64,000 nt of DNA, taken from assembly GCA_964513205.1 (NCBI GenBank), contig CAZELP010000002.1:1-64000 (forward strand), written 5' to 3'. Position 1 is the first letter of the stretch; every line of letters begins with the position of its first letter. The notes under the pieces were generated by a model that saw only the letters and a list, made by a program, of their open reading frames with translations, was not told the origin of the DNA and ran no database searches. Both the position numbers and the translations under genes were made by a program. Origin of the DNA: JAGVJT01 sp964513205 (GTDB lineage Bacteria > Pseudomonadota > Gammaproteobacteria > Legionellales > Legionellaceae). Shown here piece after piece: positions 37,057 to 45,486 of the stretch.

Positions 37057-37470
37057 ATGAATATAGATCAAATTTACTCCAAGGTGCGTGGAATAGTTTC
37101 AGATGTATTGGTGATAGATGAAGACGATGTGCAATTGAATAGTCGTTTAATCTCTGATTTGGGTGCAGAATCGATTGATTTTCTTGATCTCGTGTTTCAA
37201 CTCGAGAAAGAATTCGGTGTTAAAATTCCTCGTGGTCAATTAGAAAAAAATGCCAGAGGTGAGTTGAGCGAAGAAGAGTTTGAGAAAAATGGTGTGATTA
37301 CTCCAGCAGGACTTGAGTCTCTTCAGCGATATTTAAGTGAAGTGCCTGCATCCGAATTTAAGCCGAATATGAAAGTAAATGAAATTCCATGGCTTTTTAC
37401 TGTTGAAACTTTCTGTAAATTGGTTGGTGCGGCAATTGCGGAAAAATCAGCTCAAGGGACGCCTGCATAA
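37057..37470 (+). CDS. Long acyl carrier protein
   Basis: The 137-aa protein carries the phosphopantetheine site in DLGAESIDFLDL at Ser39 and the helix-2 acidic residues that contact partner enzymes. It is far longer than the usual 78-aa AcpP and the roughly 92-aa AcpXL, owing to an extension after helix 3 (about residues 63-137, including LEKNARGELSEEEFEKNG). It overlaps the next gene as TAATG. Its place among dehydratase, ketosynthase and acyltransferase genes suggests a dedicated carrier for a special acyl chain, probably of lipid A. Confidence 0.85.
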   Translation: MNIDQIYSKVRGIVSDVLVIDEDDVQLNSRLISDLGAESIDFLDLVFQLEKEFGVKIPRGQLEKNARGELSEEEFEKNGVITPAGLESLQRYLSEVPASEFKPNMKVNEIPWLFTVETFCKLVGAAIAEKSAQGTPA

Positions 37471-38372
37471 TGCGATTTTTGTTTGTTGATAGGATTACCG
37501 ACCTTTCACAAAATATGGTGGCTCGGGGCATCAAGCATGTGACTCGAGATGATTTTTATGTTTGCCAGGATCATCTCGGTGCATGGTGTTTGATTCCCTC
37601 TGTCATGGGTGAAACTGTTGGTCAGCTTGCGGCTTGGCATGTGATGATGCAGCATGATTTTCAGCTGCGTCCGGTAGCCGGAATTGCTGGCTGTGCGACA
37701 TTTTATCGACCTGCGTATGTCGGTGAGACCATGGAGGTCGAAACAACAATTGATGCGTTGGATCAGACTGTTGTTCAGTATCACGGTGAAGCACGAGTGC
37801 ATGGTGAAGTGGTTTTTCGGCTTGAGGGTGCTTTTGGTCCACTATTGCCGATGGAGCAATTTATCGATACAGCGATTGTACGTCGTCAGTTTGACGAAAT
37901 TAATCGTCCTTATGCCCCTACATACCAAGAGCCCTTTGAAAACGTTGCTTTTACAAATGAACAAAGAATTGGTTCATTCGAGCCAATTGCTCATGTGGCG
38001 TCGATGGAGTTTGATCAGGTTGTTTTGCATGAGCCTGGTCGACAAATAGTTGCGTTGAAACATATCACGCGAGCGGCACCTTATTTTCCGGATCATTTCC
38101 CTAATAAACCAGTTCTTCCCATGACGGTTTTGTTGGAAAGTTTTTTAAATTTGGGGCAAGTTTTTATCCAACGAGAAGGGATTCCTGGTCATTTTGCTTG
38201 TCTTAAAGTGCGTCGAGTCAAAATGAGTGATTTTATTTCGCCGGGCGACATTATTACCGGAACCATCACTTTGAAAAATCAAACGCCAGAAGAGCTTGTT
38301 TTTCATTGTCGTTGCGATGTTTCTGGGAAGCGTGTTGGAGTCCTTGAGCTTACGATGGTCAAAATAGGTTAA
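37470..38372 (+). CDS. Tandem hotdog 3-hydroxyacyl-ACP dehydratase (FabA/FabZ-like)
   Basis: The 300-aa protein appears to contain two hotdog folds. The C-terminal one has the FabZ active-site pattern YFPDHFPNKPVLPMTVLLES with His209 and Glu223. The N-terminal one shows a degenerate counterpart, DHLGAWCLIPSVMGETVGQL, near residue 34. Single FabZ proteins are about 150 aa, so this is a fused pair. It is coupled to the carrier protein (one-base overlap) and to the ketosynthase (two bases). Confidence 0.8.
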   Translation: MRFLFVDRITDLSQNMVARGIKHVTRDDFYVCQDHLGAWCLIPSVMGETVGQLAAWHVMMQHDFQLRPVAGIAGCATFYRPAYVGETMEVETTIDALDQTVVQYHGEARVHGEVVFRLEGAFGPLLPMEQFIDTAIVRRQFDEINRPYAPTYQEPFENVAFTNEQRIGSFEPIAHVASMEFDQVVLHEPGRQIVALKHITRAAPYFPDHFPNKPVLPMTVLLESFLNLGQVFIQREGIPGHFACLKVRRVKMSDFISPGDIITGTITLKNQTPEELVFHCRCDVSGKRVGVLELTMVKIG

Positions 38373-38374
38373 TC

Positions 38375-39670
38375 ATGAATAAGCAACGTATTGCAGTCAC
38401 CGGTATCGGCATTGTGTCTCCTATTGGTGCAAGCAAAGATGCCACCTGGACGAATCTTTTAGCGGGATATTCTGGAATTGGGGCGATTCAACATTTTGAC
38501 GCGTCGGCTTTTCCGACCACAATCGCGGCAGAAGTGAAGCCTTATACGTCTAATTTCCCTGAAAAAAGCAAACTAATGCGTTACACCACGCCATTCACTC
38601 GATTCGCACTAGATGCGGCTTGGGAGGCATTTGATGATGCAGGCATTCGACCTTCTGCTGCCACGAGTGAGCGATGGGGCGTTGTCGTTGGTAGTGGTAT
38701 GATGACGGCCGAATATGATTTACTCGAGCGTTTCCAAAAAGTTTGCGCTCTTGATGGTGATGTCAATTGGTCTTTACTTCATCAGAATCAAGCTGAATTT
38801 TACCAACCAGTTGATTTTGGCAAGACAGCAGCAAACAGCGGTCTTTCTCTTTTGACACAAGCGTTTGGAATACGTGGATACGCGAATTCCGTGCATACTG
38901 CTTGTGCCTCTGGGGGACAAGCGCTTGGTCTGGCCCTTGATGTTATCCGTCGAGGAGATGCTGATTATGTATTGGCTGGTGGCTTTGATTCGATGATTAA
39001 TCCGTTGGGATTATCCAGCTTTTGCCTTCTGGGTGCTTTATCAACTTACAATGAAACACCAGAGAGTGCGAGTCGACCTTTTGATGCCACTCGAAATGGT
39101 TTTGTTTTAGGGGAAGGGGCGGCTTTTTTGATTTTAGAAAGTTGGGATAAAGCTCTCGCAAGAGGGGCTCGTATTTATGCAGAACTTGCTGGTCATGGCA
39201 ATTCGTTAAGTGCTTACCGTATTACTGATTCGCCGCCAGATGGTGATGGCGCGAAGCAAGCGATTCAACGTGCTTTAAAGGATGCAAACGTGTCTGCAAG
39301 TGATGTCGATTACGTGAATGCGCATGGAACTTCTACTCAAATGAATGATTTAAGTGAAACCAATGCGATTAAGGGCGCGCTCCAAGATCATGCCTACGCA
39401 ATTCCCGTGAGTTCAACAAAAAGCCAAACAGGGCATTTAATTGCTGCTGCAGGCGCATTGGAAGCGGCTTTGTCGGTTTTATCTATTCACACAGCTCAAA
39501 TTCCATCGACTCAAAACTTAAAGACGCCAGATCCGCTGTGTGACCTAGATTATGTCGTTGATGGTATTAGAGAAAAAGCAGTTGGCGTTGTGCTTTCAAA
39601 TTCTTTTGGTTTTGGTGGGTCGAACAGTGCGCTGATATTTAAGCATCCTGAGTTGGGGGGACGATCATGA
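38375..39670 (+). CDS. fabF: Beta-ketoacyl-ACP synthase (FabF-like), first copy
   Basis: This condensing enzyme extends acyl-ACP by two carbons. The 431-aa product has the nucleophile Cys177 in HTACASGGQALG, the catalytic His in VNAHGTSTQMND, the Lys/His of KSQTGHLIAAAG, and the terminal FGFGGSNSALIF. All catalytic residues are intact. It overlaps the next ketosynthase by four bases (ATGA), so the two copies are made together, like the FabF1/FabF2 pair of rhizobial AcpXL clusters. Confidence 0.9.
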   Translation: MNKQRIAVTGIGIVSPIGASKDATWTNLLAGYSGIGAIQHFDASAFPTTIAAEVKPYTSNFPEKSKLMRYTTPFTRFALDAAWEAFDDAGIRPSAATSERWGVVVGSGMMTAEYDLLERFQKVCALDGDVNWSLLHQNQAEFYQPVDFGKTAANSGLSLLTQAFGIRGYANSVHTACASGGQALGLALDVIRRGDADYVLAGGFDSMINPLGLSSFCLLGALSTYNETPESASRPFDATRNGFVLGEGAAFLILESWDKALARGARIYAELAGHGNSLSAYRITDSPPDGDGAKQAIQRALKDANVSASDVDYVNAHGTSTQMNDLSETNAIKGALQDHAYAIPVSSTKSQTGHLIAAAGALEAALSVLSIHTAQIPSTQNLKTPDPLCDLDYVVDGIREKAVGVVLSNSFGFGGSNSALIFKHPELGGRS

Positions 39671-40944
39671 CCGTGCAGCGTCGTGTTTTTATTACAGGTC
39701 GCGGAGCTCTTTCTCCTTCGGGTATGGATGTTGCTGAAATGTGGGACGCTCTGATATCGGGACGTTCGGCTCTTGCGGAACTCCGTCATGCCGACTTGTC
39801 TGATTGGGTTTATCGTTTTGGCGGAGAACTTCCTGATTATCAACCAGCTAAATTGTTGCCAGATAGAAAGCTTTTAAAAGTCCTTTCGAAGCAGGATGTC
39901 TTGGGTTTGAATGCTGCCAAGCAAGCAATCGAAGACAGTGGCTTGTTGGACTATCGCCAGACATTGTCTGAAAAGGATGCGATCACCTTTAACGACGACA
40001 CAGGCGTTTTCGTTGCTTCTCCAGGGAATAAGTACGCACAACAATATGATTTCTTGCCGTTAATGTCGAAAACACAAGAAGACATGAAGCTTTTTGCCGG
40101 TCAACTTTTTAGCGAAGTTCACCCGATGTGGTTGCTTCGAATATTGCCCAATAACGTATTGGCATATACGAGTATGTTGTATGGATTTAAAGGTGAAAAT
40201 CATAATATCGTGAACCATGTTTGTGGTGGAATGCAGGCTATTATAGAAGCTTATCATGCGATTCAACGAGGACTGGCTTCTCGTGTGGTTGTCGTTGGAT
40301 ATGATCTTGCCATTGAGCCACAAGGTCTTTTCTATTATGGCAAGCTCGGTGTTTTGAGTGAAAATGCTTTGAGACCATTCGATAAAGCACATAATGGCAC
40401 ATTGATGGCTGAAGGGGCGGGTGCTATTGTGTTAGAGAGCGAAGAAAGTATGATCGCTCGGCAAAGACAACCCTATGCTGAAATCAAAGGAGCGGCTGCG
40501 GCAACAGAGGGGGGGCATCTTTTTACATTGGATCCAACTGGTGCACCACTTAAAAAGTTGTTAAAGCAGGCGTTGAGCGATGTTTCTGAAAAAGACATCA
40601 GCATGGTAGTTGCTCATGGCAATGCGAATCCACTTTCAGATGGCAGTGAAGCGGCAGCGATTACCGATGTTTTAAACGATGTTCCTGTGACGGCATTTAA
40701 GTGGTCAATGGGGCACACTTTGTGTGCATCTGCTTTGATTGATACTGTGCTCGCATTGTCATGCTTGGAACATCAACAATTGCCCGGTGTGGCTTCTCTT
40801 TCAGAGAAAGCGGCTTCATGTGCTGAGCTCAATGTGGTTTCTCATACTCGCTCTTTATCTGATCCTCGTCATGCTCTTTTGATTAATCGAGGGTTTGCTG
40901 GTATGAATGCTGCGCTGATTTTGTCGTCTCCTGAGCATGAATGA
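39667..40944 (+). CDS. Beta-ketoacyl-ACP synthase family protein, divergent second copy
   Basis: The 425-aa product is a thiolase-fold ketosynthase. Its active-site contexts have drifted: Cys186 lies in NHVCGGMQAI instead of TACAS, the His motif reads VAHGNANPLSDG, and the Lys/His motif reads KWSMGHTLCAS. The Cys-His-His set therefore seems retained but with altered surroundings. It may prefer very long acyl chains or act as the partner of the first copy. It overlaps both flanking genes by four bases. Confidence 0.85.
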   Translation: MTVQRRVFITGRGALSPSGMDVAEMWDALISGRSALAELRHADLSDWVYRFGGELPDYQPAKLLPDRKLLKVLSKQDVLGLNAAKQAIEDSGLLDYRQTLSEKDAITFNDDTGVFVASPGNKYAQQYDFLPLMSKTQEDMKLFAGQLFSEVHPMWLLRILPNNVLAYTSMLYGFKGENHNIVNHVCGGMQAIIEAYHAIQRGLASRVVVVGYDLAIEPQGLFYYGKLGVLSENALRPFDKAHNGTLMAEGAGAIVLESEESMIARQRQPYAEIKGAAAATEGGHLFTLDPTGAPLKKLLKQALSDVSEKDISMVVAHGNANPLSDGSEAAAITDVLNDVPVTAFKWSMGHTLCASALIDTVLALSCLEHQQLPGVASLSEKAASCAELNVVSHTRSLSDPRHALLINRGFAGMNAALILSSPEHE

Positions 40945-41810
40945 GCATACGCATGCACCTTAAAATTTCAGACCTCCCAAATGTTGAGTCGATGTCAGTT
41001 TCATGGGCAGGTCGGCTCATGTTTAAATTTTTTCCTTATCGGAAGTCTGTGATTCGAAAAAATCTTGATCAGGTATATGGTGAGGCCTTGAATGCCGAAC
41101 AAAAACAATATCTGACAATGGCGTTTTATTCTCATTTACTGCGTTCAATCAAAGAAACGCTGATGCTGCGTTTTATGAGCGAGGCTCAATTGAAAGCATC
41201 TGTTGAGGTGCGTGGTCATCAGCACTTACTCGATGTTGCGTCCAAGGGCAGGGGGGTATTGATTTTAACTGGGCATTTCGGCAGTTGGGAAGTGGCTCCA
41301 ATCGGTGGAATACTCAATTTTGATGAGTTTAGGGGGCGTTTTCATTTTATTCGGCGAACCCTTGGAAATAAACGCATCGAGCGATTTTTATTTAGGCGAT
41401 ATTATCAGGCTGGCCTGAATGTGATTCAGAAGCAAAATGCATTACAGCATGTGACGGATGCATTGGAAAAAAATGATGCTGTTGTTTTTGTGTTGGACCA
41501 GCACGCCTCAGTTGTAAATCGTGATGGGATTGCCGCGGAATTTTTTGGTAAAAAAGCGGGGACTTATCGAAGTCTTGCCACTTGCGCTCGATACACCAGT
41601 GTACCGGTCGTACCGGCTGCCGCTTATCGATTGTCTAATGGAAAACATGTGCTTGAGTTTAAGCCACCCATTTTTTGGGAGGAACACGAAACCACGCAAG
41701 CCTCTCTTTACCACAACACTTGCGCTTATAACCGGGCTTTAGAAAAAATAATTCTCGAGCATCCTGAGCAATGGATGTGGTTACACCGTCGATGGAAATT
41801 AAAAACCTAA
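40941..41810 (+). CDS. Lipid A-type late acyltransferase (LpxL/LpxXL-like)
   Basis: The 289-aa inner-membrane-associated enzyme has the HX4E catalytic motif at H112-FGSW-E117 (GHFGSWE), then VFVLDQH near residue 190 and the C-terminal WMWLHRRWK, all typical of lipid A secondary acyltransferases. There is no N-terminal membrane anchor as clear as in LpxL. As the last gene of the cluster it probably transfers the acyl chain made by the preceding five genes. It converges with dapF, overlapping it by 12 bases, with no room for a terminator. Confidence 0.88.
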   Translation: MSIRMHLKISDLPNVESMSVSWAGRLMFKFFPYRKSVIRKNLDQVYGEALNAEQKQYLTMAFYSHLLRSIKETLMLRFMSEAQLKASVEVRGHQHLLDVASKGRGVLILTGHFGSWEVAPIGGILNFDEFRGRFHFIRRTLGNKRIERFLFRRYYQAGLNVIQKQNALQHVTDALEKNDAVVFVLDQHASVVNRDGIAAEFFGKKAGTYRSLATCARYTSVPVVPAAAYRLSNGKHVLEFKPPIFWEEHETTQASLYHNTCAYNRALEKIILEHPEQWMWLHRRWKLKT

Positions 41811-42620
41811 CCACACACCTTCGTAGCTGAAAGCAGCAGGACCGGTTAGATGTAACGTATTTTCTTTTTCTGACCACTCAACAAGCAGCGAGCCTCCAGG
41901 TAAATCGACTTGAACTTTTGGCGCGAGATGATGAAAACGTTGGCCTGCAGCTGCTGCAGCCACCGCTGCACTTCCGCATGCTTGCGTTTCTCCGCATCCT
42001 CGTTCGAAAACCCGCAGCGCGACATGATGAGGACTAATAATCTTCATGAAACTGACATTGACTTGCTCAGGAAATCGCGGGTGTTCACAAATGGTTCGTC
42101 CAAGTGTTTCAACGGGTGCGTTTTCTAAATCATCCACCAATAAAATGGCATGAGGATTACCGATACTTAGGGCGTGAATGCTTGCACCATCGAGCTGATA
42201 TGTGGATGCTTGTTCGCTGCTTATGAACGGAATTTCAGATGGTGCGAATCGTGCGATGCCCATGTTGACGGTAACTGTTTTGTCATCATTTAAATGCAGT
42301 GTTAAAACCGTCGTTGTGGTAGCCACTTTTAGCTCTTTTTTAAGCGAGAGCTGATAATGCTCAATAAATCGAGCAACGCAACGAGCGCCATTACCACACT
42401 GACCAACGGGCTCACCATTTGCATTGTAGATACGGTAATTAAAATCGATTTCTGGATTTTCTGAAGATTCGATAATGAGACATTGGTCAAATCCAATTCC
42501 GGTCTGCCTTAAACTCAAGGCTTTGATTTCGTCGCGGCTAAAATTGATTTTTTGATGGACGCCATCAATCACGATAAAATCGTTTCCTAATCCGTGCATT
42601 TTTGTAAAATGAAATGTCAT
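41799..42620 (-). CDS. dapF: Diaminopimelate epimerase
   Basis: DapF converts LL- to meso-diaminopimelate for peptidoglycan and lysine. The 273-aa product has both catalytic cysteines: C75 in GQCGNGARC and C215 in ETQACGSA. It starts MTFHFTKMHGLGNDF. It overlaps the small lipoprotein gene upstream by four bases (ATGA). Confidence 0.97.
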   Translation of the reverse strand: MTFHFTKMHGLGNDFIVIDGVHQKINFSRDEIKALSLRQTGIGFDQCLIIESSENPEIDFNYRIYNANGEPVGQCGNGARCVARFIEHYQLSLKKELKVATTTTVLTLHLNDDKTVTVNMGIARFAPSEIPFISSEQASTYQLDGASIHALSIGNPHAILLVDDLENAPVETLGRTICEHPRFPEQVNVSFMKIISPHHVALRVFERGCGETQACGSAAVAAAAAGQRFHHLAPKVQVDLPGGSLLVEWSEKENTLHLTGPAAFSYEGVWLGF

Positions 42621-42721
42621 GATAACTGCTCGTGAGTGTTAGGAAGAGACAAAGGGCCTTTTTGACCACAGGCGGTTAAACAAAGTGTACAGCATAAAAG
42701 GAACGCAAGAAAAGGTCGCAT
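42617..42721 (-). CDS. lptM: LptM (YifL-like) small lipoprotein
   Basis: This 34-aa gene is read on the minus strand directly into dapF. Its product begins MRPFLAFLLCCTLCLTACG, a lipoprotein signal with the lipobox LTAC at Cys18, followed by GQKGPLSLP, the short tail typical of YifL/LptM. In E. coli, yifL also precedes dapF, and LptM helps the LptD barrel mature at the outer membrane. The gene order plus the lipobox make the call firm despite the length. Confidence 0.88.
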   Translation of the reverse strand: MRPFLAFLLCCTLCLTACGQKGPLSLPNTHEQLS

Positions 42722-42826
42722 GGCGAATCTTCCATATTTGATGATGGATTTATTCTATGATGACTTGATATTCATCGCAAGAAGCTGAATAATACTAGGT
42801 TGTTATAACATGGTGGAGCGAAACTC

Positions 42827-43489
42827 TTGTTGAATCAATATGTTTTAAATGCGCAAGAAAATCCAAAGTTGTGTTTTATTTGGATGCATGGGCTTGGGGC
42901 GGATGCTCAGGATATGCTCGGTTTAGCTGATGCACTGCAGTTACCTGTTCCAACAAAACACATTGCGCTTGAAGCTCCGATTCGCCCGGTAACCTGTAAT
43001 CAGTCAATGCTGATGCGTGCTTGGTATGATATTACGGAGCTGAGTGAACGCAATCAAGAGGATGAAGAGGGTATTCAACGCTCGATACAGGCCATACATA
43101 AAGTAATTGAGACACAAATTTCTGAAGGATTTGATTCGACACAAATCGTTTTAGCCGGATTCTCCCAAGGGGGTGCTATGGCTTTGATTGCAGGATTAAG
43201 TACAACTCACTCATTGGGTGGGATTGTCTCGTTATCTGCTTATCTACCCACACCCGAAAAAATCATGTCTGTTCAAAATGCTCAGACTCCATTTTTCATC
43301 GGCTTTGGGTTGCATGATGAGGTTGTGTTGCCTACATGGACTGAAAAGGCCATTGAATGGCTGAAAGCGAAAGGATTTTCGCGTGTTTCTGATTATCGTT
43401 ACCCAATTACACACACTGTTTCTTTTGAAGAGATGGTGGCTTTATCTCACTGGGTTTCGACTCATATTGACCATAATAGTGATCATTAA
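42827..43489 (+). CDS. Carboxylesterase/phospholipase of the alpha/beta-hydrolase fold
   Basis: The 220-aa product starts at TTG 42827, nine bases after GGAG. The catalytic triad is visible: Ser113 in GFSQGG, Asp164 in GLHDEVV and His196 in YPITHTVS. The oxyanion loop is WMHGLGAD. This is the cytosolic family containing Pseudomonas carboxylesterase and acyl-protein thioesterases. Natural substrate unknown. It is followed after ten bases by ratA on the same strand. Confidence 0.88.
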   Translation: MLNQYVLNAQENPKLCFIWMHGLGADAQDMLGLADALQLPVPTKHIALEAPIRPVTCNQSMLMRAWYDITELSERNQEDEEGIQRSIQAIHKVIETQISEGFDSTQIVLAGFSQGGAMALIAGLSTTHSLGGIVSLSAYLPTPEKIMSVQNAQTPFFIGFGLHDEVVLPTWTEKAIEWLKAKGFSRVSDYRYPITHTVSFEEMVALSHWVSTHIDHNSDH

Positions 43490-43498
43490 GGAGTGTCT

Positions 43499-43936
43499 AT
43501 GACCACGATTAAAAAATCCCGCCAGGTCCCTTTTTCCTGCGAGCAAATGTACAGTCTTGTGAATGATATTGAGCGCTATGCTGAGTTTTTACCTTATTTC
43601 TCAAATAGTATCGTTCATCATCGTGATGAAGACGAGGTTCAAGCCACGTTGGTCATTACTGCTGCTGGTGTCAACAAATCTTTTACCACGCGCAATCGAT
43701 TGCAGCCGAATAAGATGATTGAAATCCGTTTAATTGACGGCCCTTTCAATCACCTCGATGGGTTTTGGCGTTTTGATCAGACCGATGAGGGTTCTATTAT
43801 TTCTTTCGATTTAGAATTTGAATTTGCTGGCCGCATGTTTTCGATGATACTTGGACCTGTATTTGAACAAGTATCCAATAAAATGGTCGATGCTTTCTGT
43901 GACCGAGCCAAAGCATTATATGACACTGCACGTTGA
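43499..43936 (+). CDS. ratA: Coenzyme Q-binding START-domain protein RatA
   Basis: The 145-aa product belongs to the polyketide-cyclase/START family. I place the start at ATG 43499 after AAGGAG; a GTG two codons upstream overlaps that site. Motifs YAEFLPYFSNS and GPFNHLDGFWRF are typical. E. coli RatA was described as a toxin blocking 70S assembly; the related eukaryotic Coq10 binds ubiquinone. The linked rnfH and bamE genes match the gammaproteobacterial order. Confidence 0.93.
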   Translation: MTTIKKSRQVPFSCEQMYSLVNDIERYAEFLPYFSNSIVHHRDEDEVQATLVITAAGVNKSFTTRNRLQPNKMIEIRLIDGPFNHLDGFWRFDQTDEGSIISFDLEFEFAGRMFSMILGPVFEQVSNKMVDAFCDRAKALYDTAR

Positions 43937-44207
43937 AATTATTTTCTCACCAGGACCTTCGCTGGCTTTATTTCACGAGCAGGTGCTGTTTCATTCCGGA
44001 ATGACCGTTGAAGAGGCTTTGAATCGGACAACGCTTTACAGTCAGTATCCCGAAACTAAAAGTTTTACCGTTGGCATTTTTTCAAAAAAAGTGGATTTGC
44101 GCACCATATTGTCACCAGGGGATCGAATCGAAGTTTACCGACCCTTGTCTCTTAATCCCAAAGACAGGCGTCGACAAAAAGCGTTGTCTCGACAACCATC
44201 AAAGTAA
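43920..44207 (+). CDS. rnfH: RnfH family protein (UPF0125)
   Basis: This small ubiquitin-like protein starts at ATG 43920 (MTLHVEIIFSPGPS), 95 aa, overlapping ratA by 17 bases. SPGDRIEVYRPLSLNPKDRRR near the end is the family signature. It is almost always paired with ratA; the function is unclear. Confidence 0.93.
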   Translation: MTLHVEIIFSPGPSLALFHEQVLFHSGMTVEEALNRTTLYSQYPETKSFTVGIFSKKVDLRTILSPGDRIEVYRPLSLNPKDRRRQKALSRQPSK

Positions 44208-44213
44208 TTTATC

Positions 44214-44744
44214 ATGCATGACTGTGAAGATTTAATCGATATTTTCGACGCCTGTTTTTTTGAGCGATATCAAACTCGTTTGATTCGAGGGGATGATGAA
44301 CCAATTTACTTGCCAATGAGTGAACAGACACCTTATCACTCGATTGTTTTTGCACATGGTTTTTTTAGTAGCGCTCTTCATGAAATTGCGCATTGGCTGA
44401 TTGCCGGTCCAGCGCGTCGTCAATTAGTGGATTATGGATACTGGTATATTCCTGATGGTCGAAACGCGGCCGAGCAACTTGAGTTTCAGCAAGTGGAAAT
44501 AAAACCCCAGGCATTGGAGTGGATCTTGTCCGATGCCGCAGGTTATCGTTTTCAGTTTAGTATCGATAACTTGAATGGTACGCCAGTCGATACCGAGCAG
44601 TTTAAAGCAAACGTCAAAGCACAGGTGGGTGTGTATCACGAAAGAGGTCTTCCTGCCCGAGCGCAACGCTTTTGTGATGCACTCAAGGCGTTCTACAGTG
44701 CGTTATCATTCAATTCGAACAAGTCGATTGTCGGAGAAATATAG
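44214..44744 (+). CDS. epmC: Elongation factor P hydroxylase
   Basis: EpmC (YfcM) hydroxylates the beta-lysylated lysine of EF-P, the last step of that modification. The 176-aa product contains LIRGDDEPIYLP, the metal motif H56-E57-x2-H60 in SALHEIAHW, and GYWYIPDGR. It is six bases after rnfH and converges with bamE, overlapping by 39 bases. EpmA, EpmB and EF-P genes are not in the window. Confidence 0.94.
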   Translation: MHDCEDLIDIFDACFFERYQTRLIRGDDEPIYLPMSEQTPYHSIVFAHGFFSSALHEIAHWLIAGPARRQLVDYGYWYIPDGRNAAEQLEFQQVEIKPQALEWILSDAAGYRFQFSIDNLNGTPVDTEQFKANVKAQVGVYHERGLPARAQRFCDALKAFYSALSFNSNKSIVGEI

Positions 44745-45011
44745 ACTCAAATGGCGAACCGTGTTTGCAGCCGAACCTTTTCGTTTGGTATAGGCATAGT
44801 CCCATCTATTTAAATTGAAGGTTGGACTCAGTAGACTTGTTCCAAGAAGAATGGCAACATCTTCTTTGGTCATGCCTATTTTTAAGCGCTCAACGATTTT
44901 GGGGGATAAAATATTTCCTTGCTGTACGGTGCGATTTGAAAAATCATACTGAGCGCAATTGCTGAGTAAAGAAAAACTGAGTGCAGTTATTAAAAAAAGT
45001 GCTTGACGCAT
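44706..45011 (-). CDS. bamE: Outer-membrane assembly lipoprotein BamE
   Basis: BamE is a lipoprotein of the complex that inserts beta-barrels. The start is placed at ATG 45011 behind GAGGT, giving 101 aa with the signal MRQALFLITALSFSLLSNC and lipid-bearing Cys19. GNILSPKIVERLKIGMTKED and the core up to YFSDNRLVRIE match the SmpA/OmlA fold. It is divergent from fur, as in many gammaproteobacteria. Confidence 0.93.
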   Translation of the reverse strand: MRQALFLITALSFSLLSNCAQYDFSNRTVQQGNILSPKIVERLKIGMTKEDVAILLGTSLLSPTFNLNRWDYAYTKRKGSAANTVRHLSLYFSDNRLVRIE

Positions 45012-45069
45012 AGTTTGACCTCGATTAAAAAATATCGACATACTACCATTCTCTTTTCAAGGACTCAAT

Positions 45070-45480
45070 GTGGAAGAAAGCCATCAATTAAAAGGTGTAG
45101 GTCTCAAGATTACCCTCCCAAGGCTGCGCGTGCTGCAGATTTTTGAGCAATCTTCCGCGCATCACTTGAGTGCAGAGGATGTGTATAAAGCTTTATCTGA
45201 CTTGGGGGAAGAAGTGGGTTTGGCGACAGTTTATCGTGTTTTAACCCAGTTTGAGGCTGCGGGACTTGTGAAGCGTCATCATTTTGAAGAGGGGCATTCG
45301 GTGTTTGAATTGTGCCAGGGCGCTCATCATGATCACCTTGTGTGTGTCAAATGTAAAAAAATAGTCGAATTTGTAGATGAAATGATAGAGTCTCGACAGG
45401 CCAGTATTGCGGAAAAGACAGGTTTTAAAATGACCGACCATGCCTTGACCATTTATGGTTTATGTTCAAATTGTCAGTAG
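45070..45480 (+). CDS. fur: Ferric uptake regulator Fur
   Basis: Fur represses iron-uptake genes when loaded with Fe2+. The start is GTG 45070, six bases after AAGGA; the overlapping ATG 45068 is in a frame that ends at once. The 136-aa product has a winged helix (LSAEDVYKAL, GLATVYRVLTQFE), the metal-site HHDH at 86-89, and Cys pairs 92/95 and 132/135. The short divergent gap with bamE probably holds both promoters. Confidence 0.96.
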   Translation: MEESHQLKGVGLKITLPRLRVLQIFEQSSAHHLSAEDVYKALSDLGEEVGLATVYRVLTQFEAAGLVKRHHFEEGHSVFELCQGAHHDHLVCVKCKKIVEFVDEMIESRQASIAEKTGFKMTDHALTIYGLCSNCQ

Positions 45481-45486
45481 CAAAAT

